This document shows, piece after piece, positions 57,455 to 64,000 of a DNA stretch of 64,000 nt. Source of the DNA: Porogramme epimiltina. Lineage: Eukaryota > Basidiomycota > Agaricomycetes > Polyporales > Polyporaceae. The translations under genes and the position numbers were made by a program. The notes under the pieces were generated by a model that saw nothing but the letters and a program-made list of their open reading frames with translations, ran no database searches and was not told the DNA's origin. The stretch covers positions 34,778-98,777 of the forward strand of contig FTLJ01000503.1 of assembly GCA_900155495.1 (NCBI GenBank), read 5' to 3'. Each line of letters begins with the position of its first letter. The stretch's first letter is position 1.

Positions 57455-58435
57455 ACGCCCCTACCACCGCCTCGCCGATCTCTACAGACTACGCCTCAGG
57501 AAGCCTCTCACATGGACCCCATCCTCAACCTGCCCCACCCCATCACCCAAGTCTCCTCGGCGCCCCGCACGCAGTCCTCACCCGCCGGCGCGCACGACCA
57601 CTAGCCCCTCGTGTTCGTGATGCTCTCCCTACACGAGCGCTGCCTGCGCATCGTGCCTGCTGTGCGCGCCGTCGCCCGGTTCCGCGCGCCCGACTTCAGC
57701 ATGGAACGCGGCGAGCTCGTGCTGCGCCTCCAGGTGCCCGGGGTCCCCGTCGAGAGCAAGGAGCGCCCGCAGTTCAGCGAGCGCACGGTGCTGGGCGTGT
57801 TCATGCTCGACGCACTGTGCCCGCTTCGATTTGGCGTTCTCCGTGTGCGCGAGTCCCGCCTTGTCGCCCCGACGCGCTCACCGCCACTCCACCATTACAG
57901 CGAGTTTTTCATCCGAGGTCTCTTTCTTCCGGAGCAAGACCCCAACTCCTTCCGCACAGGCTACGTCGAATACGACTATCCGCCTCGCATATCCTTTCCG
58001 TCCGCCCGCCACGCCGTTAAGCTCACATTCGAAGACACCGCCCGATACGCCCCCGACACACCTGGGGCCCACGACGAATGGCTCTGGACCACAACCGTCG
58101 GAAACTGAGACGTCCACTACGGCCCGAACCCCAAGCTATTCGTCGCCGTTGTCACCCACCAACTCCACCGCCTCCGCTCGTATCGCGACGCCCTTATCCA
58201 CGCCCTCCAGCCACCTTACCCACTGCATCAACTTCTTACATATGTCCACTCTCTGTGCCGCGGACACGACGCTCGAGCCGCCCGACGCGTTCGCGCGCAA
58301 CTACACACACGAGCGCGCCAGGGGCGAGCACGTGTGCGCAGACTGGCCTGGGTTCTACAATGAAATGAAGATGACCTATGGCGGGTGACAGAAGGTGCAG
58401 GCGGAACTTGAGAACGTGGTGCGCGTGGGTGGAAA
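57455..58435 (+). pseudogene. TM-family / UstYa-like fusion ORF
   Basis: An open frame from 57611 to 58108 begins in the TM-family centre (LSLHERCLRIVPAVRAVARFRAPDFSMERGELVLRL, QFSERTVLGVFMLDAL). At about 57835 it passes without a stop into the UstYa N-terminal exon at RVRESRLVAPTRSPPLHHYS, reads through the UstYa intron (donor mutated to GCGAGT), and continues YVEYDYPPRISFPSARHAVKLTFEDTARYAPD until a stop at VGN. Past it, HQLHC has become HQLHR and a deletion follows, although LCAADTTLEPPDAFARNYTHERARGEHVCADWPGFYNEMK remains. UstYa function is lost; whether the fusion ORF is expressed is unknown. Confidence 0.7.
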
Positions 58436-58534
58436 CAGGCATATCCACATATCATCAGGGGTCTCTGGAGGGCATTGTGTGTTAGGCTGAGCGGTATTTG
58501 TACTGCATGAGTATATCACTCACCTAACAATAGT

Positions 58535-60420
58535 ACCTACTACCACCCCTGTATCCGACCGCAACCCTACCCTGCGGCTCCTTACCGCCCCATATGTCTC
58601 CCCCTGCATCTCTCTCTTCAAACTCTCGTAAAAAGTCCCACGTCAGCCCCATCAGCCCTGCCGCACCTCCGGGAACGTCTCGACCTGGTCCACGCCCTCA
58701 CGCACGCATGAACCGACGTGGAAATCATCGGTGGCCAGGTGTGATGTGCGTCACGTCATCGGAGTGGATCGTCTCAAGCACCACGATGCTGTCAGTGTCT
58801 CCCGCGCTCCTGAAATTGTCGATCGTGCCCGGGTTCACGTCGGACCCATGCCCCTCGTAAACGAGGTGGATCATCGCGAGGCCCGCGCGCAGCCATGAGA
58901 ACGTCACCCGCGCACACTCCCACAGGCCGGTGTGGACCGGCAGCGAGCCGTACGGCGGAGGGGGGGAGAGGGCTACGACGCGAGTGGTGGGGAGCGAGAA
59001 CAGCTTGGGCTCGTCGAAGGCTGTCTTGATGAAGTCGGCGAAGAACGAGGGCAGGAAATCGCGGTGAGAGGGACCGTATCTCACGATGCGATCCCACCTG
59101 CGCCACGAGTGTCCAACCGGGTTCCAGGGTCCGATCCTAGTCCTCGGGCTTACCCGAGGTCAATTCTAGGGTGACAACGTCAGCCTAACGTGGCGCAAAA
59201 CCAGAGCATTCGCAGCCCACTCACGCTCATTGCTCGATGAGCGCGAGCGCATGCAGCATAGTCGCCCTAGCCTGTTTTCCAAAGATCTTCACGAGATCGA
59301 CAATGTTCTCCGCATACACATCCCCGCGCGGAGGCACTTCAGGAGGTAGGGGGCCCTTTCACGAGCGATGGCTAATGGAGTTGAGCTAGTCGATGAGGAA
59401 GAGATTTACAGCATGCCTGGTACGTTGACCTGCTGAGTGAGCCTAGGCCCTTGTTCCACGCATTCAAGCACATACCTTGAGCATGGGGTCGGATTAGAAC
59501 GACTCATTGGGTCAGGGTCGTTGGTGGCTTCTGGACCGGGACCAAGGGTTCGGGCTCTTTAGGGGGCCGGTGAACAGATGGAATGGTGCGAGAGGTCGGG
59601 AGGTGGTGGTGGAGGGTCCGCGAAGACTGCGCGCTGTGTCGGAGACAAAACACCAGCATAGGGCAATGAGTTACTCACCCTTCGACACCGGCCTAACCCA
59701 CACTTCCTCCCTCCCTCTGGCATCCCCTCCCATATATGCTCCACCCCGTCCTCGGACGTCTGGAAGTCAGTTGCGTACGCACACGCTTTCAGCCCGGTCT
59801 CGCTATGGCCCGGCATCAGGTCGAAGTCAGACCTGGTCTACTCCTCATATCAGAACCTGAGCGCACCTAGCTCCAGCTGGGAGAAGAACGCACCTGTTAC
59901 AAGGGTCCGCCGCTACCACGCCCGTATCGCACTCCTGGATCTCCGCGTGCGACATGTCCACCCCAAGGTGCGGGCAGCTGGCCTCTATGACGTAGATCCG
60001 GTCGCGCAGGCTCGATGGCGTTCCGTCTTTTCCGCTTTCTAACACCTAAACGGGGAGTGCCCGAAGAGGATGAGGGAGCGGTATGTGCCCTCCAGCACAC
60101 AAAGAGCGCAGGCCGAGGTAGAAACAGGAGTGAGAAGAGCTTGTCGATGGGGGAAACTTCATTTGAGGCGCTGCCGTTACTGGTTAGAGACGTATGCGAC
60201 CGAGCACGGACTAGGGCGAACTCACCTTAGCTAACCAGAAGTTGCCTCAAAACGGCAAAGTTGATTCATCGCCTGCCCTTGCACCAACGCGACGCGCTCC
60301 CTCTGGTTTGCATCTACCGTAGCATCCACCGCGCGCCAGTCGAGGGAGAGGCAGTTTGAGAGGCCTGTTGTTTAACGGGTACGTTACGGGTCCGACTAGA
60401 GCCATCTTGATGACGTGTCG
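58535..60420 (-). pseudogene. Rieske-DUF455 gene, decayed
   Basis: The DUF455 core is one open stretch (58725-59084): PSFFADFIKTAFDEPKLFSLPTTRV, GLWECARVTFSWLRAGLAMIHLVYEGHGSDVNPGTIDNFRSAGDTDSIVVLETIHSDDVTHITPGHR, then a stop where Trp is expected. The second site is DVTH, not EVTH. The N-terminal DUF455 exon (59240-59480) is shortened. The Rieske part (59860-60045) reads LRDRIYVIEASCPHLGVDMSHAEIQECDTGVVA, with CPHLG intact, and DPCNRC in place of CPWHR. The next exon reads DFDLMPGHSETGLKACAYATD. The first exon lies at 60270-60330. Confidence 0.7.
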
Positions 60421-61979
60421 AGTAGGAGTAGGGGAGTGGAGAGGAGCCGAGACGTAAGAGGGAGCAAGAGACTGCAGTGCGCGTTTGGGAAACGGGCTGT
60501 CTAGATGGGGTAAAAGAAGAATGCAGAAGTCGCCGGGGGCGGGAGTGTTCTGGGTAGTACGAGTCGACCACACCCTCGCTCAGCCCGCGTCTTTAGGTGG
60601 ATGGGCGTCGGGCGAACGTTGAACGTTGATGCTGGACGAAGGCTGCGACGACGGTCCCGCCCGCCCGGGGCAGCCGCTCCGCCTCGGCACCCTTGGGCTC
60701 AGAGGCTTGGTGCTCCTCCCGTGGCCGATTTCGACGACCGTTTCTCCCCTTGGCCCGACAGGACTCCTCGCTCCCCATTTTCTCGTCATAGGCTCGTATA
60801 ATCCTCGAACATCGATACTTCAAGCTCCGTCGAGAAGCTCTGCGCGCTCCAGTGCCAGCCCTGCGCGCACTCCCAAGTCCAACTTGAAGCACGCCCGGGC
60901 CGTGAGTGGACCGGGGCAATCACTCCGCCTTGGCGCCGGCCCTGGCTCCCCTCGCTCTTGCCGCCGCCCTAGATTCCGTCGTCCGTTTCACCCCTTCGTC
61001 TGACTCCTCGCGTTCTCTATCCTCGTCCCGTCGGCTCGTGGACGTCTTCAACGCTGCTAGGCGTTCCTGAACATCACTGCTTTGCCGGCCTATAAGCCCC
61101 GTCGATAAGCTCTTCGCACGGTGCCAGTGCCAGCTGCGCCCTGCCCTCCCAAGTCTAAGCACGCTCATTGCAACGCACCCGTCCCATCCCGTTTTCTCGC
61201 CTTCCCGGTCGCATGGAGCTCCCACCAAATCAAGTCCAAAGTTCTTCACCCCGGCCTTACCTGCAAGCTCCCTTCCTCCGCGCCGCGCCCTCCGTGCCCT
61301 TTTCCTGCACATCCACGGGGCCAGCAACTTCGCTCTACAGCCTTCACCGCTTGTGGTCGCCTCACACCAAACATGTACCAGATACACTGCAGCATGATGT
61401 AAGGAGTGCCATCATGCTATGCAAAACAGAATGTGGTGGACATGATATCCGCTAGATGGCCTACTTCCGTACGTCTACCGTCCTCCATCCAGTTTTCCGT
61501 CATCCTCAGCCCACCGTACTGCCATAGACAGGATTCAACCACCCACGACCCCCCCTAGGATCCTCTGCTCAAAACGAAGCTCACCCACAATACATAGAAC
61601 ACCCTTTGGTAGCATGCCAGTGGGCAGCTCGGAACGCATAGGACCATAGGAGCTGCACTAGCGCACGTTACCGTGTCTCTACTCATGGTGAGTATTGTCT
61701 GATATCCCACTTTCAGCTAAGCTCATGAATCCCTTCGAAACTTGCTAGGCCGCATCAGACTCTTTGCCACAAACCAACATGATCATATTGACGAAGCGCT
61801 GAGGAGTCAAGAGCCTAATCCTTGTCCTCTAGCCACCGCGCGCATAGCTTGGTACAGAAGGATGCTAGTTGCGGCGGATGCCTCTCGGTCGACGTCAATT
61901 CGCTCTAGTTCTATCGGTCCCGCTCACGCTCCAAGTACAAGTTCGGCTCTCCGTGAGCAGACATCTATACCTCGGGAGC
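60421..61979. other. Module P copy, longest version
   Basis: Contains two GACCGGGGCA-type starts (60670 region and 60910), GGCCTATAAGCCCCGTCGATAAG (61089), CATGTACCAGATACACTGCAGCATG (61372), and the TM-family upstream site CTACTCATGGTGAGTATTGTCTG (61680). The duplicated start suggests an internal tandem duplication of about 240-300 bp. No gene seen. Confidence 0.45.
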
Positions 61980-62418
61980 CTAAATCACCCGTTTTCTCTT
62001 TCCCCCACGACCCTCCTATCCTGCCCCCTCGGTTATTGCAGCAGAAAAAAACTACGTTCTCTTCTCGATGGGGTAAGCTTCCGCCATCTTCCACATACGC
62101 CCACAACTAAATCCTATCCTAACGCATTCGCAAGCTCGCAGCCCTGATGATAGAAACCCACAGTGCTCCGCTCTTCAGGACTGACCTTGGTCCTCGCCCT
62201 CCTCGTCATCGTCGCAGCTCAGACAGACGCTACCGCCGTCCTCTACACGTCCCACATCACAAGCACCATCTACGCCGACCTCGACTTCGCAAGCCCCTAC
62301 CACGGCCTCCCCGACCTCTACGCTTCCGGCACTGTCAGCGTCTTCCACATCAACCCAATCCTCAACCTCCCTCGTCACATCACCCAAGTGTCTGCAGCGC
62401 ACCCCGAGCAGCCCGTAT
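61980..62418 (+). pseudogene. TM-family N-terminal half, truncated by a junction
   Basis: The frame from 62163 reads LVLALLVIVAAQTDATAVLYTSHITSTIYADLDFASPYHGLPDLYASGTVSVFHINPILNLPRHITQVSAAHPEQPV, a clean helix and start of the outer domain. At 62418 it meets a HET 3' end. The 5' exon (about 62030-62070) survives with the intron 5' splice site near GGGGTAAGC. Confidence 0.65.
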
Positions 62419-62545
62419 GACTCCAGATATCATTCAGACGAAGCTTGGTAGACACTCCTGGGGACACCTTAGAGGCCCACTCAGCAAGTCGTCAATACCA
62501 CATTAGCTAAGGTGCATATGACAGGGGTCTCACATTCCGGTAGAT
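62419..62545 (+). pseudogene. Terminal ~40 codons of a lost HET gene
   Basis: CTCCAGATATCATTCAGACGAAG onward encodes the standard HET C-terminus (LQISFRRSLVDTPGDTLEAHSASRQYHIS) in a frame that is out of phase with the preceding TM-family ORF, followed by the HET trailer. The rest of this HET gene has been deleted. Confidence 0.75.
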
Positions 62546-63390
62546 TCTGTTTGAAGACGATGATTGGCGACGATGGCGACAACGGGATGAGATACCAAGG
62601 AATAGTAGGACTTGACTTGTTTATTGTATACTGTAACAAAGCAAAGAGCTCCACTCATACTTATTGATGCAATCTGCACTCGTTGGCAGTTGCTATCCAC
62701 AATGCACATGCTACGGCACAAGCGGCAGCCGCCCCCCCCGCTGTGGCGGGGCGTGCCTATCCTTTAGCCAAGCTCGAACGCAGGTCCCGAGGACAGACCT
62801 GATGATCCCTACCGCAGCAGCACTCCCCCGCCCAGCCCACCCTGTCGGCGGCGCAATTCAGATTATCCTTTGGAGACGGCTGTGGGCCGCCCCCAGCAGC
62901 ATGCGTAGAGCAACCCGTACCCCGCATGACGAAGTTCTACACAAAGCAATGCGCGGCGGACCCATGCACCGCGCGGCCATAGCGCCTACTCCGCGCGGCG
63001 AGCACTGGTGCAGGAGAGCTGCCAGGGCCGGCTTCTATTCTCGCGCGCCCGGCGACAATGTGTGACGTCGCGGCAAGTTGGGGTTGCGGAGATTCCTGAT
63101 GCGGCGCGGCACGCGATCGCAGCGCAAGCCGGGGTGGCCTGGCGTGCCCTGGCACCCGGAGGAAGCATCGGAGGAGCCTGGGAGGCTTCGGGGTCTTGAG
63201 CCGTCCATTGAGGTGCGCGCGAGGGGGAGTCAACAGAAGTCCAGGACGGTGACGTTCGTGCGAGCCGCGAAGGCTGCGAACACCGCGTGCGCCGCACGCG
63301 CGTCTAACGCGTCTCCAGGGCTGTCCTGGCGTGCGGTGAGCGCAGCGAAGCGGCAGTGCCCGTGCCAGAGAGGCCTGGAGAACGGATAGG
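62546..63390. other. HET trailer and module M copy
   Basis: Trailer (TTATTGTATACTGTAACAAAGC), then CCGCTGTGGCGGGGCGTGCC near 62739 and module M (63070-63335). The UstYa tail and Rieske-DUF455 genes expected next are missing; at about 63340-63390 the sequence passes straight into the HET leader. Confidence 0.5.
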
Positions 63391-63730
63391 TACGAGAATA
63401 GTGTTCACCGCCGCCCTTTCCACATACGCTTACGCGTCCACTCCTCTCTACCATTCACTCGCCCTTTACTTGACCCCCTCAGGCCTCAGTACACCACACC
63501 AGCTACTACAAGACAGCCTCGCAACTTACCACCGTCACCTACACTGTCCTTCCTTTCCCCCCTGCCCATTTCGTGTTTCCAGTCCTCTCCAAATTCCCCA
63601 TATCAACGATCTCGTACCTCGTCGAATACTTCTCTCAGCTCTGCCTGAGTCACTGGTTTGCCTGGTGAGTCTAGCCGTCTTTCCTCATATTGTGTAACAC
63701 TCATGGTAGTGGCTAGTACCTGGTAGTGAG
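63391..63730 (+). promoter_or_regulatory. HET9 leader with 45-nt leader intron
   Basis: Pre-HET block (TTTCCACATACGCTTACGCG at 63417). Candidate leader intron 63665-63709: donor GTGAGT, branch TGTAACACTC, acceptor ATGGTAG. Confidence 0.6.
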
Positions 63731-64000
63731 ATGTGGCTCCTCAATACCCACACCGCTGAACTGAAATTTTTCACCGATCCGAAGAGTGTTGGACGTTACG
63801 CGATTCTCTCCCATGTTTGGGGCAAGAAATCAGAGGAAGACACCTTCCAGAGGGTTCGTGAAGCATACGAACAATGCCGGAGAAATGAGATGTCCAATTC
63901 GGAAGCCGCTTCATCCCAGGAGGCAGAAGTCGACCCTCGAGATTCCCTTATCGCCTCTCTCTCTGCACAGGTACAAGATCTGACTGTCCGGCACGAACAA
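63731..64000 (+). CDS. HET-domain protein 9, cut by the window end
   Basis: The first 90 codons are open to the last base: MWLLNTHTAELKFF, TDPKSVGRYAILSHVWG (first HET motif), KSEEDTFQRVREAYEQCRRNEMSNSE, and the start of the helical segment (VQDLTVRHEQ). This is the same start and spacing as the other eight. Nothing can be said about the rest. Confidence 0.8.
   Translation, partial: MWLLNTHTAELKFFTDPKSVGRYAILSHVWGKKSEEDTFQRVREAYEQCRRNEMSNSEAASSQEAEVDPRDSLIASLSAQVQDLTVRHEQ

Noticed and set aside
1..64000. CRISPR arrays, bacterial operons, tRNA or rRNA genes
   Set aside because: No regularly spaced short repeats, ribosome-binding patterns or RNA gene signatures were seen. Introns and HET families indicate a fungal nuclear genome.
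1..64000. Repeat-induced point mutation as the cause of decay
   Set aside because: The remnants stay GC-rich and the lesions are mainly small insertions, deletions and junctions. I see no general excess of C-to-T change.

Overview
The window is nuclear DNA of a filamentous fungus, most likely a mushroom-forming basidiomycete (Agaricomycetes). The signs are GC-rich coding sequence, short GT-AG introns of about 45-70 nt, HET (heterokaryon-incompatibility) domain genes, a UstYa-like (DUF3328) gene, and remnants of a Rieske plus DUF455 gene. No prokaryotic, tRNA, rRNA or CRISPR features were seen.

The window is one tandem array of a composite repeat unit of roughly 6-9 kb, all copies in the same orientation. 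A full unit reads, left to right: a HET-domain gene (+); its 3' trailer; a conserved unassigned block ('module M'); the tail of a UstYa-like gene (+); a convergent Rieske-DUF455 gene (-); a promoter-like block ('module P'); a small single-pass membrane protein gene (+, here 'TM-family'); and a conserved leader into the next HET gene. Nine HET genes start at 4899, 11660, 19363, 27218, 34730, 42498, 48797, 54648 and 63731; the last is cut by the window end. Two further HET loci survive only as deletion scars, near 4.0 kb and 62.42 kb.

The HET genes are well preserved. Seven of the eight complete copies read openly across two main exons joined by the same phase-0 intron of 62-68 nt; HET2 carries one nonsense codon. 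Almost everything co-amplified with them has decayed. The UstYa-like gene appears intact only once, at the left edge (640-1346, with one intron). All other UstYa copies, and all TM-family and Rieske-DUF455 copies, are frameshifted, truncated, internally deleted or fused to each other. This suggests the HET copies are the selected cargo and the rest is passenger DNA.

The array is scarred by recombination junctions: leader-trailer fusions, a TM-family/UstYa fusion ORF, shortened units and double units. It also carries small insertions: a 390-bp element with about 70-bp inverted repeats (2651-3040), an approximately 790-bp insert with GGGTACCCGC-type motifs (about 33541-34330), and a 55-bp poly-T insertion flanked by a 14-bp duplication (48512-48594).

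HET proteins are known to trigger death or growth arrest on non-self recognition in fungi, so the array is best read as an expanding and contracting reservoir of allorecognition or defence genes. The ligands, and any link to the UstYa or Rieske-DUF455 passengers, cannot be seen from the sequence.
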